From Myxococcales bacterium (GTDB taxonomy: Bacteria; Myxococcota_A; Polyangia; Polyangiales; Polyangiaceae): a DNA stretch of 64,000 nucleotides. The stretch is taken from NCBI GenBank assembly GCA_004193285.1, contig SECP01000004.1, positions 186,001 through 250,000 on the forward strand, written 5' to 3'. A program made the position numbers and the translations under genes. The notes under the pieces were generated by a model, which was not told the DNA's origin, searched no databases, and saw nothing but the letters and a program-made list of their open reading frames with translations. Shown piece after piece: positions 54,537 to 63,563 of this stretch (position 1 is the stretch's first letter; every line of letters starts with the position of its first letter).

Positions 54537-55129
54537 TCAGCGAGCAGGTCGGCGAATGTCCGCCCACAAGCTACCGAGGTCCAGCTCGACCGCGTCGAAC
54601 GGCGCGGCTTTCACTTTGACGTCACCCTCCCAAGTTCCTAGCGTTATCCAAGATTCCCCTCGGACCTCGAATACCTCCAGAGTGCGTTGAATGGGCTCTA
54701 ACAGCCAGGCGTGCGCCACCCGGTGCCGCGCATAGACGGGCATCTTTCTTACGCGGTCCAAGGTTCGGTCGAGGGAGAAAGGACCTCGCAAATCCAGTCG
54801 GCGGGTAGCTCGAACGCTACCAAGTCTTCCGGAACGGCCGGCATGCGCTCGCGACGCCAACCGGCAAGATCCGGGACCAACACCGCGTCCGCCAGGTGGA
54901 GCTCGGGCTCGTCGATGAGGAGCCAGCCTCCGGGGCCTCCCACCCCTGAATCGAAAGGCCCATCCAGCCGAGCGCCGAGCTTGGAAGCAACGCGCGAATG
55001 AGCTCCCGCCGGTCGGGGCGAGGCGAACAGCTCCCCCGCCACGATCTCGCCCACTTGGTTCGACGGCAACGCACACAGCGCTTCCCAGAGGGTGTCGAGC
55101 CGTCGTGCCGTGTGCGCCATGCTTGGCAT
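54537..55129 (-). pseudogene. Uma2 family (DUF820) nuclease, frameshifted
   Basis: The first frame (55129 to 54749) encodes the N-terminal two thirds of an Uma2 protein (GGWLLIDEPELHLADAVLVP, then AFELPADWICEVLSPSTEP) and then stops. The second frame (from about 54780 to 54537) supplies the rest (LDRVRKMPVYARHRVAHAWL, ending DLGSLWADIRRPAR). One missing base near 54770 would rejoin them. Uma2 proteins have a PD-(D/E)XK nuclease-like fold. A second damaged Uma2 lies at 56985 in the opposite orientation. Confidence 0.75.
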
Positions 55130-55424
55130 TCTACCCTAACCTCGCCGCCAGCGCCCCGGTGCACCGCGAAGCGGTACGCGCCGCAAAGCGACGCACCGGC
55201 ACTGCCGCGTCGGCGATCCACCCTCGCTGGTGGCACGTGTCGCTGAGGCTTCGAGCCCTTGCGGCGGAGCCGTGCAACGGGCTAAGCATCATCGGCCGCT
55301 TCGGTGAAGAACGGCGTGCGACGGCGGTTCCGGCGCTTCGCGTGTCGCTAGAACGGCCCGAGTCCCCGCGCGCCGGTTCGGCGGGTGGGTTCCGCGCGGC
55401 TGAACTGGACGCGCCGGCCAGGCG

Positions 55425-56984
55425 ATGCGAGAGGTGGCGGACGTGAAGCTGCTTACCGGCCCTGAAGTTTGTTGGAAGTCGTCGGCTGTCGAGGAGATGG
55501 CGCTGCTCGTCGATGGCGACATTTACTACCGCGCTTTCGTGCGCGCGGCGCGGCGCGCACGGCGGTCGATTTTGCTGTCAGGGTGGCAGTTCGACACCGA
55601 GGCGCAGCTGCTCCGCGGGGATGAGCGGCTGCCTGGGGCCGACAACACGATGCTCGGCTTCTTGAACCGGCTGTGTGCAGAGAATCCGCAGCTGGAGATA
55701 CACATCTTGGCTTGGGATTACTCGCTCGTGTACGCGGTCGAGCGCGAATGGATGCAAGGCGTCAAGATGGCGCTCAGGTCCAACGACCGCATTCACTTCG
55801 AGTACTGGGCGCACCCGAATTCGGGCGGCTCTCATCACCACAAGTACGCGCTGATCGACGACGAGGTCGTGTTCGTGGGTGGTCTCGACATCTGCGACAG
55901 CCGGTGGGACACACGGGCCCACGCGGCCCACGACGAGCGAAGGGTGGACGTCTCGGGTGAGCCGTACCGTCCCTTTCACGACATACAACTCGCGCTCCGC
56001 GGGCCCGTTGTCGCCGACATTCGCTCCATTTTTCAAGAATTCTGGTCGGCGGTGTGCGAGCGACCGGCGCCCGAAAAGGTCGACCGCTGGGAGCAAGCCC
56101 CCTCGCTGCGGGAGCTCGCGGAAGACGGCCTGCCCTTGCGCGGCAATCAGGTGTTGCTGAGCCGGACCCTCTTCCGTGAGGACCAAGCCCCGGTGGCCGA
56201 GGTCGAAGCGTTGTTGAGGCAGGCGATCCTCGCCGCAGAGAGCTTCGTCTACGTCGAAAATCAGTACTTTACGTCGCTTTCGATCCTGACCGCGTTTCGC
56301 GACCGGCTGTCCGATGCCGCGCGCCCTCCGCTGACGATCGTGGTCGTAATGCCTGACGGCGGCGACACGCCCAAAGAAGACTTCGTACTGGGCAACCGGC
56401 AGCGTTCGGTCCGCTACGCGCTCCTCAAGCTGGCCGAGGCTCACGGCCACCGCGTCCGCTTCCTCATCAGCTCCGACCACAGCTCTCCCGAGAAGCCGGT
56501 CTCTACTTTCATTCACGCCAAGCTCATGTCGGTGGACGACCAACTGCTGTGCGTCGGTTCCGCCAACCTGACGAATCGCAGCATGCGCATCGATTCAGAG
56601 CTCACCCTGACCGTGCAGGGCGAAGCAGGCGGCAACACTTCCGCGGATATTCGCGCCATCGTCGATTCACTGCTGAGTGAGCACGCAGGGCTCCCAGATG
56701 CCTCGCGCTTTCAAGACCGCAGCAAGCTCATCGAGACCATCGACGAGCTGTGCTTGGGACAAAATTCGAAGCTGCAGCACCTCACCGTCGAGCGCTGCGA
56801 CGACGACGACCCCATGCTCACGTTGATCTTCGACCCGAGCGGGGAGCTCACCACCGACAACTTCGGAGACGCCCTCCAAGCCGAGGTCGGCTGCGAAGAC
56901 GGCATCGTGCGAACGATCGCACGCAAGGCCGGGCAGCGCCTCGGCGTCATCGATGTCGACAAGGAAAAGAAGGCGAAGTCGTAG
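55425..56984 (+). CDS. Phospholipase D family protein
   Basis: A 519-aa protein with two HKD motifs: HHHKYALIDDEVVFVGGLD near residue 140 and FIHAKLMSVDDQLLCVGSANLTNRSM near residue 365. It has the PLD layout (LLVDGDIYYRAFVRAARRARRSILLSGW at the start, YVENQYFTS before the second motif) but no signal peptide. PLD enzymes of this type hydrolyse phospholipids or nucleic acids. The C-terminal tail of about 75 residues beyond the catalytic core is unassigned. It is flanked on both sides by broken Uma2 genes, and the second Uma2 fragment starts right after its stop. Confidence 0.85.
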   Translation: MREVADVKLLTGPEVCWKSSAVEEMALLVDGDIYYRAFVRAARRARRSILLSGWQFDTEAQLLRGDERLPGADNTMLGFLNRLCAENPQLEIHILAWDYSLVYAVEREWMQGVKMALRSNDRIHFEYWAHPNSGGSHHHKYALIDDEVVFVGGLDICDSRWDTRAHAAHDERRVDVSGEPYRPFHDIQLALRGPVVADIRSIFQEFWSAVCERPAPEKVDRWEQAPSLRELAEDGLPLRGNQVLLSRTLFREDQAPVAEVEALLRQAILAAESFVYVENQYFTSLSILTAFRDRLSDAARPPLTIVVVMPDGGDTPKEDFVLGNRQRSVRYALLKLAEAHGHRVRFLISSDHSSPEKPVSTFIHAKLMSVDDQLLCVGSANLTNRSMRIDSELTLTVQGEAGGNTSADIRAIVDSLLSEHAGLPDASRFQDRSKLIETIDELCLGQNSKLQHLTVERCDDDDPMLTLIFDPSGELTTDNFGDALQAEVGCEDGIVRTIARKAGQRLGVIDVDKEKKAKS

Positions 56985-57420
56985 GAGCGTCGGCGCCGAG
57001 CCGCCTGTACCGAGCGCAGCCCCGGACCGCGGCAGAGGCGGCGCCGGTGGGTGGATCATTCTGGACGAACCTGAGGTCCACCTCGCGGGCGACGCCCTCG
57101 TACCCGACCTCGCCGGATGGCGCCGCGAACGCCTTCCCCAATTGCCCCAGGTCGCTGCCTTCGAGCTCGCGCCGGACTGGGTGTGTGAAGTTCTATCGCC
57201 CTCCACCGCGCCCCTTGATCGCACTCGCAAGCTCCCCATCTACGCTCGCGAGCGAGTGACCCACGCCTGGCTGGTCGACCCCCACCTCAAGACATTAGAG
57301 GTGCTGCGTTTGGACGGCGCGACCTAACGCCTCGTCGGCGCCTGGCACGGCGACACTACCGTCCAATGTGAGCCATTCCAAGCCCACGCCCTCAGCCTCG
57401 CGGAGCTCTGGTCCACGTAA
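56985..57420 (+). pseudogene. Truncated Uma2 family gene with internal stop
   Basis: Only the C-terminal part is present: GGWIILDEPEVHLAGDALVP, APDWVCEVLSPSTAPLDRTRKLPIYARERVTHAWLVDPHLKTLEVLRLDGA. It then meets an in-frame TAA (57325-57327) where related proteins have Tyr. After that stop the frame continues with RLVGAWHGDTTVQCEPFQAHALSLAELWST to a TAA at 57418. The N-terminal 60 or so residues are absent, so it is both truncated and nonsense-mutated. It is closely related to the fragment at 54537. Confidence 0.72.
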
Positions 57421-57454
57421 CCGCGTGGCTCTCAGGCACGCGATCCGTCCATCA

Positions 57455-57685
57455 TTACTTCTTCGGCGTCGACCTCTCAATCGGGGTCGCGTTCCCATCG
57501 CAAGCTCCGCACGCATAGCCGTCCCAGCACTCCCAAGACTCACAGTTGGCCGAGGTTTCGGCCTTGGGCGCCTTCGGGTCCACATTGGCAATGGCCGCCC
57601 CGGCGCCCGCACCGATGATCTGAAAGCACCCCTGCAGCAGGACGACGCTCATCCCGATCGTCATCAAGTAAGTCCACCGACTCAT
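57455..57685 (-). CDS. Small lipoprotein
   Basis: A 76-aa protein with signal and lipobox (MSVVLLQGC) followed by a Gly/Ala-rich segment (IIGAGAGAAIANV) and a short Cys-containing tail (NCESWECWDGYACGACDG). The ATG at 57685 removes an upstream extension of the frame that has no signal. Its antisense position next to the Uma2 remnant is odd but it has its own coherent signal peptide. Function unknown. Confidence 0.6.
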   Translation of the reverse strand: MSRWTYLMTIGMSVVLLQGCFQIIGAGAGAAIANVDPKAPKAETSANCESWECWDGYACGACDGNATPIERSTPKK

Positions 57686-58014
57686 CTCGATAGTCCTGCA
57701 GTGCTCCGCCCAGAAAGGCAAGAGGCCCAATCAGCACCGCTACCCGGGCGCCCTCAACCAGAAGCGACGGCTGCACGAGGAATGCATCCGCGCCGCCGCC
57801 CGGTGATTGCACGAAACCCTCCAGCCACAGCTCGCAGTTCCGTCGCTTCGCGAAAGTACTAGGATGGAAGCAGCACACTCTAGCCTTGATTGGTCGGGCT
57901 CTAGCTTCGACGCATCTCTACCGACCGTACAGACCGCCTCCATATGGTGTCGCTTCGCTGGAGCGACTCCGGGAGATTGACGGACTGTAGCGACCCGCCG
58001 CAAGCTGGTTAACG
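57686..58014. other. Intergenic region, no gene seen
   Basis: About 330 bases between the small lipoprotein gene and the helicase gene, divergently oriented. It may hold promoters for both. No reading frame with coding-like composition or recognised structure was found. Confidence 0.4.
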
Positions 58015-61000
58015 ATGACGAGTCGTCTGGCGGACGGGCTATACGAACAGGTGGTGACGGGAGCGCTGGCTCGGGACCTGAACCTTCTCGATACGGGGCG
58101 CGCGGCAGAGATAGACGCGCTGGATTCAGCGGACGCACACGGCGTCTTGGCGCGGCACGTGGCGCGAGAGGTAAAGAGGACGCTCGCGGGTCTGCCAGCA
58201 GAGGGGCGCGCGGCGGCGCAGATCGCAGTGGTCAATCGGCTCTTGGAGGAGCTGCGCACGCTTGCCAACAGCGGGGAAGAAGCGGGCGAGAGCCAGGTGG
58301 AGCAGCCCGGTCGGGAGCTTCGGTCGATCCACGGTGCCGTGCGCTATGAACGGCCGCGGACGCCGCTGGCGACGAGCACGCTGCTGACTCGCAACTTGAA
58401 GGAGCCGAGCCTGGGTGGGGAGCTGGCGCGCGAAGTGGCGTCGTCCGACCGGATCGATGTGCTCGTTGCCTTCATCACGACCAGCGGCATTCGCTTGGTG
58501 CGGGACGCGTTGGAGTCTTTCGCTCGCCGTGGGACCGGCGCCCTGCGGCTTCGGGTGCTCACGACCGTATTCAACCGCATCACGGAGCTTGCGGCGGTGG
58601 AGATGCTCGCTGCTTTGCCGGGCGCGCAAGTCAAGGTGTCGTACGACACGAATCGAACTCGACTGCATGCCAAGGCATGGCTCTTTCACCGCGAGACGGG
58701 CTTGCATACCGCGTACATCGGCTCGGCCAACCTGACTTCTACCGCCCTCGGCAGCGGGCAAGAGTGGATGGTGAAGGCGTGCGCGGCGGATATGCCGGAG
58801 GTCGTCGAAAAATTCGCAGGCACCTTCGAGAGCTTGTGGAACGACAGCGAGTTCGAACAGTACGTGCCCGGCGACGCAGCCTCCCGCGGCCGGCTCCAGG
58901 CGGCGCTCAACAAGGACGCGACACCCGAGACGCTCCTGTTTTTCTCGCTCCGGCCGATGCCGTTTCAGGAAGAGATCTTGGACCAGCTAGCGACGCAGCG
59001 AAGCGTCCACGGCCGGTACCGAAACCTCGTGGTGGCCGCTACCGGCACGGGCAAGACGGTGGTCGCCGCCTTCGACTACGCCCGCCAGCTCGGCCGCTCC
59101 CAGGTGCCTCCGCGCTTACTGTTCCTGGCTCACCGCAAGGAGCTGCTCGACCAAGCGCGGGCAACGTTTCGACAGGTCTTGCGCGATGGTGCGTTCGGCG
59201 AGCTGCTGGCGGACGGCAACGAGCCCGAGCGCTGGAACCACGTGTTCGCCACCGTTCAAAGCGCGGTCAGCCGCGACGTCCTCGGGCGACTCGGAGCGGA
59301 ACACTTCCAGTTCGTGGTCGTCGACGAATGCCACCACGCGCCTGCGGAGTCGTACCGCGCTCTCGTGCCGCGGCTACAGCCGCACATCTTACTCGGCCTC
59401 ACTGCGACTCCCGAGCGCGCGGACGGCAAATCCCTCCTGCCAGATTTCGATGACCACATCGCGGCCGAGCTGCGCTTGTGGCACGCGCTGGACCGCCAAC
59501 TGCTCGTTCCTTTCGAATACTACGGAATCGCCGACAATACCGACCTCACCCGAGTGCGCTGGACCCGCAGCGGCTACGACGCCACCGGTCTGGACAAGGT
59601 GTACACGGGCAACCACGCTCGCATCGAGCTCATCCTCGGCCAGCTCCAGCGGCGCGTCTCCGACCCTACCAGCATTCGGGGCATCGCGTTTTGCGTCTCC
59701 ATCGAGCACGCCGAGTACGTCGCTCGAGAGCTGACGAAGCGCGGGCTCCCGGCCGCTGTCGTCCACGGCGAGACACCGGCCGCTGAACGTTTGGACGCGC
59801 CTCGCCGCCTCCGCGAGCGCGAGATCAACGTCATCTGCACCTGCGACCTCTACAACGAAGGCGTCGACCTGCCCTACGTCGACACCCTCCTGTTTCTGCG
59901 CCCCACCCAGAGCGCCACGCTCTTCATCCAACAGCTCGGCCGCGGCCTCCGCCTCAGCCCAGACAAAGTCAGCTGCCTGGTGCTGGACTTCATCGGGCAG
60001 CATCGCACCGAGTTCCGCTTCGACGCCGCACTCGCCGCCATTACCGGGATCCCTCGCGCCCGCCTCACCAAAGCCGTAGAAGACGGCTTCCCCCTCCTCC
60101 CCAGCGGCTGCGCCCTTCAGCTGGACAGCGTCGCCCGCGCGCAAATCCTCGGCTCCCTCAAACAGCACCTCGCGCGCAAAGCCCGCATCGTCGAAGAGGT
60201 CCGCGAGCTCGTCGCCGCAAGCGCGGAGCCCCTCCGCCCCCTCCGCCTCGACCACTACCTCGATCAAACGGGCCGTGACTTGGAAGACGTGTACGACGCA
60301 GGTGGCTGGACCACCGTCCGCCGCGCCGCCGGCCTCCTCCCCGAGCCCGCCAATCAACAAGAAGACCTCCTCAGCGAACGCTTCCGCCGCATCCTCCACG
60401 TCGACGAGCCGACTCGACTCCGCGCCTGGCTCCACGCCCTCGAGAGCCCCGTCCTCCACGTCTCCGACATCGAACGCACCCGCCTCACCATGCTCAGTCT
60501 CCAGCTAGAGCCCCGCGGCGCCGTCCCGACCCCCGAAGAGCTCCTGGCTCCCCTCCGCGCCTCCGCGTCCCTCACCCAGGAGCTACGCGAGCTCGCCCGC
60601 GTCCTCGAAGACCGCACTGCCCTGCCCGACGACGTCTTCCCCGTCACCGAGTGGCCCCTCGCCCTTCACCGCCACTACACCCGCTTCGAAATCGCCGCCG
60701 CCGTCGGCTACAAGCGCGCGGGCGAACGCGGCGGCGTCCCTCAAGCCGGCATCTTCAAGGTGCCCAACTCCCAGCGCGAGCTCCTCTTCGTCACCCTCGA
60801 CAAATCCGCCAAGTCCTTCTCCCCCACCACCCGCTACCGCGACTACGCCATCTCCCCCAGCCTCTTCCACTGGGAGACCCAATCAATCACCAGCGCCCAT
60901 CGCGAAAGCGGCCGCCGCTACCTCGACTCGCCGCGCAACGGCTGGTCCTTCTACTTGTTCGTCCGAACCGATCCGGAAGCGCCCTACGCGTTCTGTGGAC

Positions 61001-61113
61001 CGGCGATCTACGAGAAGCACGAAGGAGACCGGCCGATCGCGATCACGTGGCGCATGGAGCACCCACTGCCCGCGGCGTTGTACCAGCGCTATGCGACGTT
61101 GTCTCAGGGGTGA
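58015..61113 (+). CDS. PLD-SF2 helicase-DUF3427 protein
   Basis: A 1032-aa protein with three parts. The N-terminal 300 residues hold a PLD-like nuclease domain with one HKD motif (LHAKAWLFHRETGLHTAYIGSANL). Residues about 320-680 are a superfamily 2 helicase: ATGTGKT (Walker A), VVVDECHH (DExH box), LGLTATPER (motif III) and QQLGRGLRL (motif VI). The C-terminal region, from about 820, resembles DUF3427 (VGYKRAGERGGVPQAGIFKV; ISPSLFHWETQSITSAHRESGRRYL). This architecture is typical of accessory helicase-nuclease proteins in bacterial defence islands. No methylase or ATPase partner is adjacent. Confidence 0.85.
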   Translation: MTSRLADGLYEQVVTGALARDLNLLDTGRAAEIDALDSADAHGVLARHVAREVKRTLAGLPAEGRAAAQIAVVNRLLEELRTLANSGEEAGESQVEQPGRELRSIHGAVRYERPRTPLATSTLLTRNLKEPSLGGELAREVASSDRIDVLVAFITTSGIRLVRDALESFARRGTGALRLRVLTTVFNRITELAAVEMLAALPGAQVKVSYDTNRTRLHAKAWLFHRETGLHTAYIGSANLTSTALGSGQEWMVKACAADMPEVVEKFAGTFESLWNDSEFEQYVPGDAASRGRLQAALNKDATPETLLFFSLRPMPFQEEILDQLATQRSVHGRYRNLVVAATGTGKTVVAAFDYARQLGRSQVPPRLLFLAHRKELLDQARATFRQVLRDGAFGELLADGNEPERWNHVFATVQSAVSRDVLGRLGAEHFQFVVVDECHHAPAESYRALVPRLQPHILLGLTATPERADGKSLLPDFDDHIAAELRLWHALDRQLLVPFEYYGIADNTDLTRVRWTRSGYDATGLDKVYTGNHARIELILGQLQRRVSDPTSIRGIAFCVSIEHAEYVARELTKRGLPAAVVHGETPAAERLDAPRRLREREINVICTCDLYNEGVDLPYVDTLLFLRPTQSATLFIQQLGRGLRLSPDKVSCLVLDFIGQHRTEFRFDAALAAITGIPRARLTKAVEDGFPLLPSGCALQLDSVARAQILGSLKQHLARKARIVEEVRELVAASAEPLRPLRLDHYLDQTGRDLEDVYDAGGWTTVRRAAGLLPEPANQQEDLLSERFRRILHVDEPTRLRAWLHALESPVLHVSDIERTRLTMLSLQLEPRGAVPTPEELLAPLRASASLTQELRELARVLEDRTALPDDVFPVTEWPLALHRHYTRFEIAAAVGYKRAGERGGVPQAGIFKVPNSQRELLFVTLDKSAKSFSPTTRYRDYAISPSLFHWETQSITSAHRESGRRYLDSPRNGWSFYLFVRTDPEAPYAFCGPAIYEKHEGDRPIAITWRMEHPLPAALYQRYATLSQG

Positions 61114-61236
61114 CGAACAAAGACCCCTGGGGGGAGACGGCTGGCAGCAACGTCCTCACAAACGGCCATGCGCGCACCAAGCGCCGAGGGAGTGGCGGCG
61201 ACCGCTGTGGACACTGCGGCGCGGTGCCGCCGGCTC

Positions 61237-62142
61237 TCATGAGTGTGCTCGCCACTTCCACGCGGCAGGGTCCCACCTGGCGTCCAGTCCTCCGGCAAGC
61301 ACGGGGTCGAGGAACGCCTGGACCGCCTCGATCAGCTCCTGGAGAGTGCGCCACCCCAATCGATCTTCGCGGGCCATCGTTGCATAGGGCGTCGTCCAAG
61401 CCACGAGCGGGTCGGGTACCTTCGTGGGCAGCGCGTGCGTCTTCCGAAAAGCGAAGGTCTGCTCCAGAGCGCCACGCAGACGCTTGGCTTCGATGGGCTG
61501 CGCGGTCGCGAGCAAGGCCATGTCGGGCAGGTCTTTCACGCGCGTGTTCGGTCGGTGCCGCGGCATCGTGTAGGCGTGCAGCTTTTCGGCGAGGTGAGTT
61601 TCGATGGGGTAGAGACGCAACGTCGGGGGTGCGATGCCGGCGAAAGCGAGCACGTCCGCAGGCACCACCGTCTCCAGCTCGCCGAAGATCGGCTCCCCGA
61701 ACACGACGTCCACCCCGAAGGCCTGACCGTAGAGCTTACCCGCCAGCTTGCACTCCGCGCGGAAACGCAGCCCCTCGTACTGCATGCCATCCGTCTGAAT
61801 CTGTGGATGCTCTTCGTCTCCGCCGATTTCGAACGTGACAAAATCCCCCAAGTCACGGCGCGAGGCCTCTTGCAGCCTTGCTAGGAGCTAAGCGGGCGAG
61901 CCGAAGACTTGCAGATCCACGTCCCGCGTCGTTCGGGCGCGCTCGAGGCGCAGCTCGAGCGCCAGCCCACCCTTGAGCACCACGGCGTCGCCCATGGCGA
62001 CCACAACGCGCGCCAGAAATCGGTTAAAGACGAGCAGCTGCCGCGAGCGCGCCATCTCCGCGCCCGACTTTGCAGAAGCACGCAGACGCTGTTCGAGGGC
62101 CTGCTTGAAAGCTGCCGGAGACGAGTAGCGGCGAGTCGTCAT
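61237..62142 (-). pseudogene. AbiEii-type nucleotidyltransferase toxin gene with in-frame stop
   Basis: From the ATG at 62142 the frame reads an AbiEii N-terminus (RSRQLLVFNRFLARVVVAMGDAVVLKGGLALELRLERARTTRDVDLQVFGSPA) and then a TAG at 61888-61890. The same frame continues without a shift (LLARLQEASRRDLGDFVTFEIG) through the rest of the domain to 61237. The catalytic GGLALE...RTTRDVDL core is in the first part. The single amber codon, not a frameshift, breaks the gene. It overlaps the AbiEi-like antitoxin gene by ATGA. Read-through or restart cannot be excluded. Confidence 0.8.
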
Positions 62143-62762
62143 CCGCTGAGCCCGCCGAAGGGCTCGAGCGCGCTTTTTACGTCGCCGAGCTCCTTTCTCG
62201 AAATCAGACCACGGCGGAGTGCTTGCTGTGCCGCTTGCCGCAGCAGCTCGGGCGACAGACCTTCGCGCGCGCAGTCGCTCAGTGTGCGGCGCGCGTTCGT
62301 GCTGGGGACCGCGGAGAACCACGCGCGGTCCTCAGGTGCAATGTCCGCATGGTGCAGCACCACGTCCGCCGGCACACGGAAGCGGCGCGTCTTCCACGCC
62401 GCGGGCAGTGTCAGGTGGATCTGCGTCGGCAGCACGTCCGACAGACCGTGCAGCGACAGCGCGGTTTGATGTGAAAGCACGCCCGCTCGCTCGGACCAGA
62501 GCCAGGCCGTGACCAGCTCCTCGTGCTCCCCGATTGGAAAGTGCACGAGCCGATAGATCCCCCTCTGGGGCCGAATCACCCGGCCAGCGTGGATGTGCTT
62601 CCGCAGCAGATGCGTGGAGTAGCCGGCCTCCGCCGCCTGCTTCGTCGTCACGTAACCCGACTGAACGGCGGCAACTTCGTAAAGACGCCCCCAATCCGGC
62701 CCGCTGGGTTCCTGTGACACACACAAAACGTAACCTTCAGTTCCCTTTTGTGCAACGGGCAC
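62139..62762 (-). CDS. AbiEi-like antitoxin/transcriptional regulator
   Basis: A 207-aa protein with an N-terminal winged helix (LYEVAAVQSGYVTTKQAAEAGYSTHLLRKHIHAGRVIRPQRGIYRL) and the C-terminal domain of AbiEi (VLSHQTALSLHGLSDVLPTQIHLTLP). The antitoxin partner normally represses the operon and blocks the AbiEii nucleotidyltransferase. The first ATG at 62762 is uncertain: a GTG at 62720 or a TTG at 62726 could also start it. It looks intact although the toxin gene downstream is broken by a stop codon. Confidence 0.78.
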   Translation of the reverse strand: MPVAQKGTEGYVLCVSQEPSGPDWGRLYEVAAVQSGYVTTKQAAEAGYSTHLLRKHIHAGRVIRPQRGIYRLVHFPIGEHEELVTAWLWSERAGVLSHQTALSLHGLSDVLPTQIHLTLPAAWKTRRFRVPADVVLHHADIAPEDRAWFSAVPSTNARRTLSDCAREGLSPELLRQAAQQALRRGLISRKELGDVKSALEPFGGLSG

Positions 62763-62919
62763 GGCGAGAACAGCTCGAACGCTCGGGCCAGCTTCGATGC
62801 CCGCGATTTACTCCCGCGCTCCCGCCCGGCGACCAGTCGATGTTTCCATCATTCAGCTCCAGCGTTTACGGCCGCAGCGCCCCGCAACGCCTGCCACGCA
62901 GACGTCACGGGACGACGTT

Positions 62920-63255
62920 TCACCCACGGTGACTCCTATCCGACCGGCGATGGAAGCGGCGTGTCCTCGCCCGCCGACTGGGCAGCTCTCGCACGTCCGC
63001 GATCGTCTCCAGCCGCTCCGCGCGGCCGAGCATGCGCGCAGCGCTGAGCACCATTCCCAGCGTGTGCGTCCGCACCACCGCCGCGACGCGCCGCAGCTCC
63101 TCCACCCCACAATCCGCGAACACCTCCGCGGCTTCTGCCTCCACCGACTTGACCACGAGCCTGACCTGCTCGGCGTCAGCCATCACCTCCCGCACGGCGA
63201 TTTTTACCTGGGACTGGATCGAATCCACCTCGAGATATACCTTCTCGTCCGCCAT
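62920..63255 (-). CDS. Hypothetical 111-aa protein
   Basis: A helical protein (residues 1-85 with a regular A/E/V-rich pattern, KVYLEVDSIQSQVKIAVREVMADAEQ) and a basic tail (RRARTRRFHRRSDRSHRG). An AAAGGG site precedes the ATG at 63255, although at a long distance. No family recognised. It lies 157 bases upstream of the AbiEi gene on the same strand. Confidence 0.45.
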   Translation of the reverse strand: MADEKVYLEVDSIQSQVKIAVREVMADAEQVRLVVKSVEAEAAEVFADCGVEELRRVAAVVRTHTLGMVLSAARMLGRAERLETIADVRELPSRRARTRRFHRRSDRSHRG

Positions 63256-63563
63256 TGGAACTTACCCTTTCAGCGGCCACGGGGTCCGGCTGTTAGCGCA
63301 GCGCGGGCCCCTCTCCTGCTTCCACGAACCGCCCGCCGCAGCGAGCACGCTCGTGGGTGTGCGGGGAGGCTATCCATCGCCGATCGATTCCGCAAGCCAA
63401 TCCGATCGGATTGGTCGTCAGATCGACCGCGAGCGCTCGCTACGTTCGCGAGCACATGCGCGTGACTTACGCGAAGGCGCTCCAGACGCGCTGCCGCTCT
63501 TTTGGAATGTCGCGTTGTCCTGTAGACTTATTTCTCTAGACCTGCGTAGGTCACAGTGAGGAC
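63256..63563. other. Intergenic region, no gene seen
   Basis: About 310 bases between divergent genes. A lower-GC stretch at about 63513-63545 may carry the promoter of the downstream kinase-like gene, but no clear -35/-10 pair could be assigned. Confidence 0.4.

Noticed and set aside
56667..57239. 190-aa minus-strand frame over the PLD end and Uma2 fragment
   Set aside because: It is the antisense shadow of real genes with no start or domain evidence.
62797..63465. 222-aa plus-strand frame over the AbiEi upstream region
   Set aside because: Arg/His/Pro-rich composition with no start signal; shadow of the minus-strand gene at 62920-63255.
63510..63550. Promoter of the kinase-like gene
   Set aside because: The AT-rich stretch gives no convincing -35/-10 pair with proper spacing.
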